From assembly GCA_964418745.1 (NCBI GenBank), contig CAYQMX010000001.1:248001-312000 (forward strand): a stretch of 64,000 bases of DNA. The letters run 5' to 3'. A program made the translations under genes and the position numbers. The DNA is from Scleromatobacter sp964418745. GTDB lineage: Bacteria; Pseudomonadota; Gammaproteobacteria; Burkholderiales; Burkholderiaceae_C. The notes beneath the pieces were generated by a model. That model saw nothing but the letters and a program-made list of their open reading frames with translations, made no database searches and had not been told where the DNA came from. Position 1 is the stretch's first letter. Every line of letters begins with the position of its first letter. Below are positions 39,022 to 49,583 of the stretch, in pieces.

Positions 39022-39933
39022 ATGAACCCGACCCCCCACCCCACCGTCTCCTTCGCACGCCGCCGCGGGCTGCTGGCCGCCGGCGCGCTGCTGGCCATCG
39101 TCACGCTGGCCGGCTGCGCGCCGGCGCACGCCGACGCCCGCCTGGTGCAGGTCGACGTGCTCGACCGCGACAGCGGCCAGACGCTGCACGTCTGGCGCGA
39201 CCGCGGCCGGCCCGTGGTCGCCGGCCGTCCTGGCGCGCGCTACGCGCTGCGGCTGGTCAACACCAGCGGCGAGCGCGTGCTGGCGGTGGTGGCCATCGAC
39301 GGCGTCAACGTCGTCTCCGGCGAGACCGCCAGCGTGGGCCAGCGCGGCTACGTGCTCGAGCCCTGGCAACGCACCGAGGTCACCGGCTGGCGCAAGAGCG
39401 ACGACGAAGTGGCCGCCTTCGAGTTCACCGCGCTGGCCGACTCGTACGCGGCGCGCACCGGCCGCCCGCTGGACGTGGGCGTGATCGGCGTGGCCGTGTT
39501 CCGCGAGGCCGCGCCCCTGGCCGAGACCAACGCGGCGCCGGGGCGCTTCGACGGCATGGCCAAGGCGCTGCCTGCGCCCGCGGCCCAGGCCGCCGAGGCC
39601 GCCGAGGCCGCCGTGCGGGCGGCGCCGGCGCCCGCGGAGCGGCGGGCACTCGACGCCGGTGGCGCCGCCGACCGCGCGGCCACCGCGCGCGCGCAACCGC
39701 CCGCCGAGCGACTGGGTACTGGTCACGGCGAGCGCGAGACCTCGGTCGTGCGCGTCACCACGTTCGAGCGCGCCAGCGCACGGCCCGACCAGCGCATCGA
39801 GATCCGCTACGACAGCCTGCCCAACCTCGTGGCGGCCGGCATCGTGCCGCCGCCGCGCCTGGCCACGACCGCGCCGCACGCGTTCCCAGGCGACCCGGCG
39901 CGCGACTACGTGCCGGATCCGCCGCTGCGCTGA
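39022..39933 (+). CDS. Lipoprotein of unknown function beside a sigma factor
   Basis: The 303-residue product has a twin-Arg-like, basic n-region (RRRG) and a lipobox LAGC (near residue 33). The N-terminal half is conserved in appearance: DVLDRDSGQTLHVWRD, GRPGARYALRLVNTSG, GVNVVSGETASV, LEPWQRTEVTGWRKSDDEVAAF and VGVIGVAVFRE. The C-terminal half is Ala/Pro-rich and ends in a segment with RIEIRYDSLPNLVAAGI. The family is common in Burkholderiales but I know no function. It lies just upstream of a sigma factor and an ankyrin protein, possibly one stress unit. Confidence 0.65.
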   Translation: MNPTPHPTVSFARRRGLLAAGALLAIVTLAGCAPAHADARLVQVDVLDRDSGQTLHVWRDRGRPVVAGRPGARYALRLVNTSGERVLAVVAIDGVNVVSGETASVGQRGYVLEPWQRTEVTGWRKSDDEVAAFEFTALADSYAARTGRPLDVGVIGVAVFREAAPLAETNAAPGRFDGMAKALPAPAAQAAEAAEAAVRAAPAPAERRALDAGGAADRAATARAQPPAERLGTGHGERETSVVRVTTFERASARPDQRIEIRYDSLPNLVAAGIVPPPRLATTAPHAFPGDPARDYVPDPPLR

Positions 39934-39992
39934 CGCCCTTGCGCCTGGCGCCGAACCCGGCGGTCGCCGCGCACGGGGTAGCATCGTGGCCC

Positions 39993-40682
39993 GTGCAGGC
40001 CGACTCCGAACCCGACCCGCTCCTCGCGCCGACGTGCGAGGACGGGGCCGTGCGCGCCCGGGCCGACGCGCCGCCGGCCGTTGGCGCCGACAGTGACGAA
40101 TTCCTGATGCAAGCCTTCGCCGGCGGTGACGCCGCCGCCTTCACCCGCCTCTACGACCGCCACGAGCGGGCGACATGGCGCTTCATCCGCCATCGCCTCG
40201 GGCCCCGGCACGACGGCGCGGCCGACGACGTGCTGCAGGAAACCTGGATCAGCGTCGCGCGTGCCGCGCCGCGCTACGTGGCCACCGCGCGCTTCACCAC
40301 CTGGCTGTTCACGGTGGCGCGCAGCCGCGTCGTCGACCACCTGCGCGCCCAGGCCCACGCGATGGCGTCGATCGACGCGCCGCGGGCCGGCGATGGCGAC
40401 GACGACGCCGACGGCGAGCGCTGGGCCGACCGCGTGCCCGCCGATGCCGCCGACGGCCCGCTCGCACGCATCGAATCGCGCCAGCAGGCCCAGGCGTTCC
40501 TGGACGCGCTGGCGCAACTGCCCGAAGCGCAGCGCGAGGCCTTCGTGCTGCAGGCCGAGGGGGGCCTGAGCCTCGACGAGGTGGCCAGCGCCACCGGCGT
40601 CGGCGCCGAGACCGCGAAGACGCGGCTGCGCTACGCCAAGGCGAAGCTGCGCACGCTGCTTGCCGGCTGGAGGACCCCATGA
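39993..40682 (+). CDS. RNA polymerase sigma factor, ECF-like
   Basis: The sigma-70 family protein is about 229 residues long. Region 2 reads FTRLYDRHERATWRFIRHRLG followed by DDVLQETWISVARAAPRY and RFTTWLFTVARSRVVDHLR. Region 4 is AQLPEAQREAFVLQAEGGLSLDEVASATGVGAETAKTRLRYAKAKLR. The layout is that of an ECF sigma factor with a long linker. No ATG precedes the conserved part. GTG 39993 was taken; GTG 40050 is possible and gives a shorter leader. Its stop overlaps the next gene (ATGA 40679-40682), probably its regulator. Confidence 0.8.
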   Translation: MQADSEPDPLLAPTCEDGAVRARADAPPAVGADSDEFLMQAFAGGDAAAFTRLYDRHERATWRFIRHRLGPRHDGAADDVLQETWISVARAAPRYVATARFTTWLFTVARSRVVDHLRAQAHAMASIDAPRAGDGDDDADGERWADRVPADAADGPLARIESRQQAQAFLDALAQLPEAQREAFVLQAEGGLSLDEVASATGVGAETAKTRLRYAKAKLRTLLAGWRTP

Positions 40683-41857
40683 GCGCCATGCCCCCGGAGC
40701 GCCCGGAGCCCCCCGACATGCCCGACGACCTCGACCAGGCCTACGCACGCGCGCACGCCGTGGGCGACGACGGCCGCGCACCGTCGGCCGCCGTGCGGGC
40801 CAACGTGCTGGCCGTCGCGCGCGAGGTCGCGGCGCAGGCCGCGGCGCGCGCGCCTGCCGCGCCACCGCTGGTGGCGGTGGCGCCGCCCGTGGGGGCGGTC
40901 GGTCGCGGCCGCGCCGCGGCGATCAACCTGGCCTCGTGGCGGCTGCGCGCCGGCGCCGCGCTGGGCGTGGCGCTGCTTGCGGGCCTGGCCACCTGGCGCT
41001 TCGATGCCGGTCGGCCCGAGAGCGGCGAGGTGCGGGTGGCCATGGCCGACAAGGCCGCGGCGGTCGCGCCGGGGCTCGCGGGGCCCGTCCTGCCCGCGGC
41101 GCCGCCGGCCGACGCGCTCGCGCGGGACGCGGCGGCGCCCGTCCAGGCGCCCGCGCCACCGCCCGAGGTCCGGCGCGCGGCCGCCGAAGTCAGCCGCGAG
41201 ATCGTCGAGGCCAAGGCGGCGCCCCGCGAGCGCGCCGTCGTGGTCGCCCAGGCCGGGCGTTCTGAGCGGGTCCCGGCGGCCGTGGCGGACGCGCCCGCGT
41301 CGCCGCCCGTCGTGGTGGCGGCGGTCGCGCCGAGCGCCGACGCCGACGCGCCCGCATTGGCGCGGTACAGCGCGAACGTCGCGCCGGCCGGGGCCGCCGC
41401 CGCGCCGACCCTGCGCGCCATATCGCCGCCCGCCGGGGCCCTCGCCAGCCAGGCCGCGGCGACGGGCGAGGTGCGCCTGGCCGCGGCGGCGCCGGACGCG
41501 CGCCGCGCCGATGCCACCGGAGCGACCTTCGAGGCGCTGAAGAAGTCGGCGCCGGCCCCGGTCGCCGCTGCCGCGCCCGCACCGCCGGCCGCGCTGCAGG
41601 CGGCCGCCGACCGCGGCGACATCGGGGCGCTCAAGACCCTGCTGGCCGCCCCGTCGACCGCGGTCGACGCGCCCGACGCCGGCGGCCGCACCGCGCTGCT
41701 GCACGCCGTGCTGGCGCAGCAGCCGGGCGCCGTACGCCTGCTGCTGGCCGCCGGCGCCGATCCCGGCCGCGCCGACCGCGACGGCCTGACCCCGCGCGCG
41801 GCCGCCCGCACCGGCGCGAACGCCGAGATCGCCGCGCTGCTGGGCATGCCGCGCTGA
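40679..41857 (+). CDS. Membrane-anchored ankyrin-repeat protein, putative anti-sigma partner
   Basis: The 392-residue protein has a cytoplasmic acidic and helical N-terminus (about 1-80), one transmembrane helix (near residues 94-112, RAGAALGVALLAGLA), a long Ala/Pro-rich periplasmic stretch, and two to three ankyrin repeats at the end (LQAAADRGDIGALKTLL, GRTALLHAVLAQQPGAVRLL). It overlaps the sigma factor stop by 4 bp, the usual arrangement for an anti-sigma factor. No zinc-binding anti-sigma motif is seen, so the role is inference. The ankyrin domain would lie outside the cytoplasm. Confidence 0.65.
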   Translation: MSAMPPERPEPPDMPDDLDQAYARAHAVGDDGRAPSAAVRANVLAVAREVAAQAAARAPAAPPLVAVAPPVGAVGRGRAAAINLASWRLRAGAALGVALLAGLATWRFDAGRPESGEVRVAMADKAAAVAPGLAGPVLPAAPPADALARDAAAPVQAPAPPPEVRRAAAEVSREIVEAKAAPRERAVVVAQAGRSERVPAAVADAPASPPVVVAAVAPSADADAPALARYSANVAPAGAAAAPTLRAISPPAGALASQAAATGEVRLAAAAPDARRADATGATFEALKKSAPAPVAAAAPAPPAALQAAADRGDIGALKTLLAAPSTAVDAPDAGGRTALLHAVLAQQPGAVRLLLAAGADPGRADRDGLTPRAAARTGANAEIAALLGMPR

Positions 41858-41987
41858 CCCCGCCGGCCCGCCCCGTGCCCGGCCTGTCCCCGCGAAGCGC
41901 CGGTTCGTCGCACGGCGCTGGGGCCGGCGGCGGGCTGCCGTTAGAGTGCAAGGTCTGGAAATCCCCGCAGCCGTCCGGAGTGCCGTC

Positions 41988-42908
<921 letters not shown>

Positions 42909-42924
42909 GAGCCTCCCCCAGCCC

Positions 42925-45900
42925 ATGTTTCGCCACATCGCCGCCTTCGAATGGCGCTACCAGGTCAGGAGCCCGGTCTTCTGGGTCGGCTGCCTGATCT
43001 TCTTCCTGATCGCGTTCTTCGCCATCGCCAGCGACAACGTGCAGATCGGCAGCGCGGGCACCGTGCACAAGAACGCGCCCTACGCGATCCTGCAGATGCT
43101 GTCGCTGATGGGCGTGTTCTCGGTGTTCGTCACCGTTGCGATGGTGGCCAACGTCGTGGTGCGCGACGACGAGACCAACTTCGCGCCCATCGTCCGCTCG
43201 ACCTCGGTGGACAAGGCGAGCTACCTCGGCGGGCGTTTCGTCGGCGCCCTGGCGGCGGCCTTCGTGGTGCTGGCCATGGTGCCGCTGGGCACCTGGTTCG
43301 GCACGCTGATGCCCTGGGTGGACTTCGAGAAACTCGGCCCCTCGCTGCCCGGCGACTACCTGTTCGCGCTGTTCGCGCTGGGGCTGCCCACGCTGCTGAT
43401 CACCGCGGCGATCTTCTTCGCGGTCGCGACGGCCACGCGCTCGATGCTGTGGAGCAACGTCTGCGCGCTGGTGTTGATGATGCTGTTCTTCGCCGCGCGC
43501 GGCGCCACGCGCAACGATCCGGTGTGGGAGCACGTGGCCGCGATCCTGGATCCGTTCGGCTTCGCGTCGCTGCAGTACGCGACGAAGTACTGGACGACCT
43601 TCGAGCGCAACACCTTCCTGCCACCGTTCTCCGGCGTGCTGCTGGCCAACCGGACGCTGTGGGCCGGCGCGGCGGCCGTCGTGTTCGCGATCGGCTACCG
43701 GCACTTCCGCTTCGAGACGAGCGCCGACATGCCGGCCGACGCCGGCATCGACCCCGGCCAGCCGGTCCGGCCGGCCAGGCTGACGCGCGCCCAGAAGGCG
43801 GCGCTGCGGCACCAGACGGAGCTCGCGGCCCTGGGCGAGAACAACCCGGCCGGCGTGCGCGAGATGCTGGCTGCCGCCAGCCGCAAGACCGCACCGGTGC
43901 TGCCCGACATCCCGCCGTCGACCCGCGCCACCCGGCGCGCGCAGCTGTGGGAACTGGCCAAGGTCGACATGGCCTTCGTGTTCCGCAGCCCGGCCTACTA
44001 CGTGCTCATGGCCATCGGCCTGGCGCTGGCCACGCTGAACCTGACCTTCGGCGGCGAGATCCTGGGCAGCCCGTCGTGGCCGGTCACCCGGCTGATGGTG
44101 GAGGCGCTCAACGGCAACTACCAGCTGCTGGCCATCATCCTGGCGGTCTTCTATGCGGGCGAGCTGGTCTGGCGCGACCGCGACCGCCGCATGCACGAGA
44201 TCATCGACGCGACCGGCGCGCCCGACTGGACGCACCTGGCGCCCAAGATCGTGGCCATCGTCGCGGTGCTGGTGTCGAGCGCGCTGATCGGCGTGCTGGC
44301 CGCCATCGCGTTCCAGGCGCTGCACGGCTACTTCCGCTTCGAGATCGTCGCCTACCTGGCCTGGTTCGTCTGGCCGGTGACGTTCTCCGCGGTGCTGATC
44401 GCGGTGCTGGCCGTGGTGGTGCAGGTGCTGGTGCCGCACAAGTACATCGGCTGGGCGGCGATGCTGGTCTACGTGGTCGTCACCGGCGTGCTGTCCGTGC
44501 TCGGCTTCGAGCACAACCTGTACGCCTACGGCAACACGCCGCCGGTGCCGCTGTCCGACATGAACGGCATGGCGCGCTTCTGGATCGGCCAGGCGTGGTT
44601 CCAACTGTACTGGGGCGCGTTCGCCACCATCCTGCTGCTGGTCGCGCACGCGCTGTGGCGCCGCGGCGCCACGGTGGCGCTGCGCCCGCGCCTGCGCCAG
44701 GCCGCGCAGCACCTGCGCGGCGCCGCCGGCGTGACGCTCGCGGTGGCGGTGGCCACCTGGGTCGGCAGCGGGGCCTGGATCTTCTACAACACCAACGTGC
44801 TCAACCGCTACATCACGCAGCCCGAGCACGAGCGCCTGCTGGCGGACTTCGAGAAGACGCTGCTGCCGTTCGAGAAGGTGGTGCAGCCGAAGGTGGCGGA
44901 CGTCACGCTGGACGTGGCGCTGTTCCCGCGCGCGGCGCGGGCCGTCACGCACGGACGCTACGTGCTGGTCAACCGCAGTGCGCAGCCCATCCCGGCGCTG
45001 CACCTGCAGTGGAGCGAGAGCCTGAAGCTGGACGCGATCGACTTCCCCGGCGCCAGCGTGCAGACCGACTATCCGCGCTTCCACTACCGCATCTACAAGC
45101 TGGCCACGCCGATGCAGCCCGGCGAGCAGCGCATCCTCGGCTTCACGACCACGCTGGAGGAGCGCGGCTTTCCCAACGGTCGCCCGATGACCGCGGTCGT
45201 TCCCAACGGCAGCTTCGTCAACAACTTCGAGATCGCCCCGTCGGTGGGCTTTGCGCGCCAGGGCCTGCTGGAGGACCGCGCCAAGCGCCGCAAGTACGGC
45301 CTGCCCGCCGAGCTGCGGCCGCCCAAGCTCGAGGACGAATCGGCGCGCCAGTTCAACGAGTTCCTGCACGACAGCGACTGGGTGACCTCCGACATCACGG
45401 TGTCGACCGACGCCGACCAGACGCCCATCGCCCCGGGCCAGGTGGTCGCCGACAGCGGCGAATCGACCGACGCGAACGCGCGTCGCACGGTGCACTTCCG
45501 CAGCGTCGCGCCGATCAACCAGTTCTTCTCGATCCAGTCGGGCCGCTACGCCGTCAAGCGCGACGTCTGGCACGCCCCGGCCAGCGCGGGCCAGCCGGCG
45601 CGCGACGTCGACCTGGCGGTGTACTACGCGCCGGGCCACGAGTACAACGTGACGCGCATGTCCAACGCGATGAAGGAGTCGCTGGCGTTGTTCAGCAAGG
45701 AATTCACGCCCTACCAGTTCCGCCAGGCGCGCATCGTCGAGTTCCCGGCCTACGCCGCGTTCGCGCAGTCGTTCGCCAACACGATCCCGTTCTCCGAAGG
45801 CATCGGCTTCGTGCAGCACTGGACCGACCCCACCAAGATCGACGTCGCCACCTACGTGACCGCGCACGAGATCGGCCACCAGTGGTGGGCCCACCAGCTG

Positions 45901-46749
45901 GTGCCGGCCGACCAGCAGGGCGCCTCGATGCTGGTGGAGACCTTCGCGCAGTACTCGGCGCTGCTGGTGATGGAGCAGCACTACGGCAAGGACCAGGTGC
46001 GCCGCTTCCTCAAGTACGAGCTGGACCGCTACCTGCGCTCGCGCGGCGGCGCGGTGCTGGAGGAACTGCCGTTGAACCGCGTCGAGGACCAGGACTACAT
46101 CTACTACCGCAAGGGCTCGGTGGCGATGTACTGGGCCAAGGAGGCGCTGGGCGAGGAGGTCGTCAACCGGTCGCTGCGCCGGCTGCTGGCCCAGTTCGCC
46201 TTCAAGGGGCCGCCGTACGCCAACACCACCGACTTCCTGAAGCTGCTGCGCGAAGAGGCCGGGCCGTCCGGCGAGCAGACCATCAGCGACCTGTTCGAGA
46301 AGATCACGCTGCTCGACCTGAAGGCCGACAACCCGGTCGTCACGCAGTTGCCCAACGGGAAGTACGAGGTCCGCTTCGACGTGCAGGCGCGCAAGTTCGT
46401 GGCCGACGGCGCCGGCACGGAGACCGAGGTGCCGACGGACGAGATCGTCGAGATCGGGGCCTTCTCGGCCAAGCCGGGCAGCGCCGGCTTCGACGCGTCC
46501 GACGTGCTGCGGCTGACGGACGTGCCCATCCGCCACGGCGTCGGCCCGGCGGGCGTCGCGGCGCCGGCGGCGGGGTTGTCCAGGCGCTGGATCTCGCCGT
46601 TCTGGAGCGACCACGCTGCGGGCTCGACCGGGCTGCCCGTCACGGTCGAGGTGGACCGCCGTCCCACCTGGGTCGGCATCGATCCGTACAACAAGCGCAT
46701 CGACCGCAACTCGGACGACAACCTCACCCCGGTCGACATGCCCAGGTAA
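42925..46749 (+). CDS. ABC permease fused to M1-like zinc metallopeptidase domain
   Basis: The 1274-residue protein has two permease-like blocks in its first half (about 1-265 and 350-610), each with five to six transmembrane helices, then another helix near residue 630. The C-terminal extracytoplasmic part (about 650-1250) has an M1-like catalytic motif HEIGHQWWAH (His981, Glu982, His985) and a Glu 20 residues further (Glu1005), then YYRKGSVAMYW. The gene is preceded by its ABC ATPase. Similar permease/aminopeptidase fusions occur in Bacteroidetes and proteobacteria without a clear role. A function in processing or exporting peptides is inference. The length and reading frame are intact. Confidence 0.82.
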   Translation: MFRHIAAFEWRYQVRSPVFWVGCLIFFLIAFFAIASDNVQIGSAGTVHKNAPYAILQMLSLMGVFSVFVTVAMVANVVVRDDETNFAPIVRSTSVDKASYLGGRFVGALAAAFVVLAMVPLGTWFGTLMPWVDFEKLGPSLPGDYLFALFALGLPTLLITAAIFFAVATATRSMLWSNVCALVLMMLFFAARGATRNDPVWEHVAAILDPFGFASLQYATKYWTTFERNTFLPPFSGVLLANRTLWAGAAAVVFAIGYRHFRFETSADMPADAGIDPGQPVRPARLTRAQKAALRHQTELAALGENNPAGVREMLAAASRKTAPVLPDIPPSTRATRRAQLWELAKVDMAFVFRSPAYYVLMAIGLALATLNLTFGGEILGSPSWPVTRLMVEALNGNYQLLAIILAVFYAGELVWRDRDRRMHEIIDATGAPDWTHLAPKIVAIVAVLVSSALIGVLAAIAFQALHGYFRFEIVAYLAWFVWPVTFSAVLIAVLAVVVQVLVPHKYIGWAAMLVYVVVTGVLSVLGFEHNLYAYGNTPPVPLSDMNGMARFWIGQAWFQLYWGAFATILLLVAHALWRRGATVALRPRLRQAAQHLRGAAGVTLAVAVATWVGSGAWIFYNTNVLNRYITQPEHERLLADFEKTLLPFEKVVQPKVADVTLDVALFPRAARAVTHGRYVLVNRSAQPIPALHLQWSESLKLDAIDFPGASVQTDYPRFHYRIYKLATPMQPGEQRILGFTTTLEERGFPNGRPMTAVVPNGSFVNNFEIAPSVGFARQGLLEDRAKRRKYGLPAELRPPKLEDESARQFNEFLHDSDWVTSDITVSTDADQTPIAPGQVVADSGESTDANARRTVHFRSVAPINQFFSIQSGRYAVKRDVWHAPASAGQPARDVDLAVYYAPGHEYNVTRMSNAMKESLALFSKEFTPYQFRQARIVEFPAYAAFAQSFANTIPFSEGIGFVQHWTDPTKIDVATYVTAHEIGHQWWAHQLVPADQQGASMLVETFAQYSALLVMEQHYGKDQVRRFLKYELDRYLRSRGGAVLEELPLNRVEDQDYIYYRKGSVAMYWAKEALGEEVVNRSLRRLLAQFAFKGPPYANTTDFLKLLREEAGPSGEQTISDLFEKITLLDLKADNPVVTQLPNGKYEVRFDVQARKFVADGAGTETEVPTDEIVEIGAFSAKPGSAGFDASDVLRLTDVPIRHGVGPAGVAAPAAGLSRRWISPFWSDHAAGSTGLPVTVEVDRRPTWVGIDPYNKRIDRNSDDNLTPVDMPR

Positions 46750-46845
46750 AGACTCGTTACCCTCGGGCATGCGCCTTGCGCGGAGGGCAATGGTCCCGAT
46801 GTGGGACGATTGGGCCCCGGTGCCGCGGGCGCTGTCGAGGACTTG

Positions 46846-48033
<1,188 letters not shown>

Positions 48034-48141
48034 GGAAACCGGCCGCCGGCGCGCCGGCGACGGCCACGACCGGCCGCCGGGGCCCGCGTCGGGCAGGCGG
48101 CTGAGGTAATCTCCCCCGTTCGACGACTTCCCGGTCCGACC

Positions 48142-48198
48142 ATGCCCCGACGCCAACTCGCCTTCGACTTCGCCGTGTACGGCGCGGCCCGCCAGTAG
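48142..48198 (+). pseudogene. Possible remnant of an ABC substrate-binding protein gene
   Basis: An 18-codon reading frame, MPRRQLAFDFAVYGAARQ, ends 6 bp before the first permease ATG. Periplasmic polar amino-acid binding proteins usually end in a phrase like (F)DFDVYG, and such a gene is expected just here. The MPRRQLA start followed directly by FDFAVYG looks like a large in-frame deletion that left only the two ends. The evidence is short and could be chance, or it could be a small leader peptide for the permeases. Confidence 0.4.
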
Positions 48199-48204
48199 GC
48201 CCCG

Positions 48205-48891
48205 ATGCTGCAGGGTTACGGCGCCAGCCTGCTGACCGGCGCAGGCCTGTCGATCGCGGTGGCGTTCGTCTCGCTGGCGATCGCCGCACTGCTGGGCGTG
48301 GCCGGAGCACTGGCCAAGCTCTCGCGCAGCCGCGTCCTGCGCGGCGCGGCGCAGGCCTACACCACGGTGATCCGCGGCGTGCCGGACCTGGTGATGATGT
48401 TCCTGATCTTCTACGGCGGCCAGCTGCTGCTCAACCGCCTGGCCGACCGGCTCCACTGGGACGACGCGACCATCGACCCGTTCCTGGCCGGCACGCTGAC
48501 CATCGGCTTCATCTTCGGCGCCTACATGACCGAGATCTTCCGCGGCGCCTTCCTCGCGGTGCCCAGCGGCCAGCGCGAGGCGGCGCTGGCCTACGGCATG
48601 ACGCCGCTGCAGGCGCTGCGGCGCATCGTCGGCCCGCAGATGCTGCGCCACGCGCTGGCGCCGCTGTCCAACACCTGGCTGGTGATGGTCAAGAGCACGG
48701 CCATCGTCAGCCTGATCGGGCTGTCCGACCTGATGGCGCGCGCCAAGAACGCCGGCAGCTCCACGCAGCAGCCGTTCCTGTTCTATGCCGCGGCCGGCGC
48801 GATGTACCTCGTGTTCACCAGCGTGTCCGAGCTGCTGTTCGCCTGGCTGCGCCGGCGCTACGCGGTGGGCGTGCGGCAGGTGCGCCTCTGA
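48205..48891 (+). CDS. Polar amino-acid ABC transporter permease (HisQ-like)
   Basis: The 228-residue inner-membrane protein has about five helices and the HisQ/M-type loop EIFRGAFLAVPSGQREAALAYGMTPLQALRRIVGPQML, the EAA motif that contacts the ATPase. TTVIRGVPDLVMMFLIFYGG matches the conserved first part. Its stop overlaps the next permease start by one base (TGATG 48889-48893). The gene itself is intact even though other parts of the system are damaged. The transported substrate is probably a basic or polar amino acid or opine-like compound. Confidence 0.85.
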   Translation: MLQGYGASLLTGAGLSIAVAFVSLAIAALLGVAGALAKLSRSRVLRGAAQAYTTVIRGVPDLVMMFLIFYGGQLLLNRLADRLHWDDATIDPFLAGTLTIGFIFGAYMTEIFRGAFLAVPSGQREAALAYGMTPLQALRRIVGPQMLRHALAPLSNTWLVMVKSTAIVSLIGLSDLMARAKNAGSSTQQPFLFYAAAGAMYLVFTSVSELLFAWLRRRYAVGVRQVRL

Positions 48892-49583
48892 TGGACGTCG
48901 ATGCCATCCGCGCCAGCCTGCCGGCGTTCGCCAGCGGCGCGCTGACGACGATCGAGCTGACGCTGGCGGCGCTCGCCTTCGGCATGGCGGCCGCGCTGCC
49001 GCTGGCCGTCCTGCGCGGCTGGCCGTCGCGCTGGGTGGCCGGACCGGTCTGGGCCTTCACCTACGTGATCCGCGGCACGCCGCTGCTGGTGCAGCTGTAC
49101 CTGGTCTATTACGGCCTCGGCCAGTTCGAGGCGGTGCGCGACAGCTTCGCCTGGCCCTGGCTGCGCTCGGCCTGGTTCTGCACCATCGCCGCCTTCACCA
49201 TCAACACCTGCGCCTACACGGTCGAGATCCTGCACGGCGCGATGCGCGCGGTGCCGGGCGGCGAGATCGAGGCGGCGCGCGCGATGGGCATGACGCGCTG
49301 GGTGATGCTGCGCCGCGTCGTGCTGCCGGCCGCGCTGCGGCGCATGCTGCCGGCCTACGGCAACGAGGTGATCTTCATGCTGCAGGCCACGTCGCTGGCC
49401 AGCACCGTCACGCTGCTCGATCTCACCGGCGCCGCCGGCGAGATGAACTCGCGCTTCTACCTGCCTTTCGAGGCCTTCCTCACCGCCGCGGCGATCTACC
49501 TGGCCATCACGACGACGCTGGTGGGCCTGTTCCACGCCGCCGAACGCCGCTGGCTGATGCCGTGGCAAGCGAGAACTTCATGA
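48891..49583 (+). CDS. Polar amino-acid ABC transporter permease (HisM-like)
   Basis: The 230-residue protein is the second permease of the operon, with about five helices and TYVIRGTPLLVQLYLVYYGL. The EAA-type loop is EILHGAMRAVPGGEIEAARAMGMTRWVMLRRVVLPAALRR. ATG 48891 overlaps the first permease stop, and its own stop overlaps the M14-like gene (ATGA 49580-49583). Two such permeases would pair with one ATPase dimer and a binding protein. It is intact. Confidence 0.86.
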   Translation: MDVDAIRASLPAFASGALTTIELTLAALAFGMAAALPLAVLRGWPSRWVAGPVWAFTYVIRGTPLLVQLYLVYYGLGQFEAVRDSFAWPWLRSAWFCTIAAFTINTCAYTVEILHGAMRAVPGGEIEAARAMGMTRWVMLRRVVLPAALRRMLPAYGNEVIFMLQATSLASTVTLLDLTGAAGEMNSRFYLPFEAFLTAAAIYLAITTTLVGLFHAAERRWLMPWQARTS

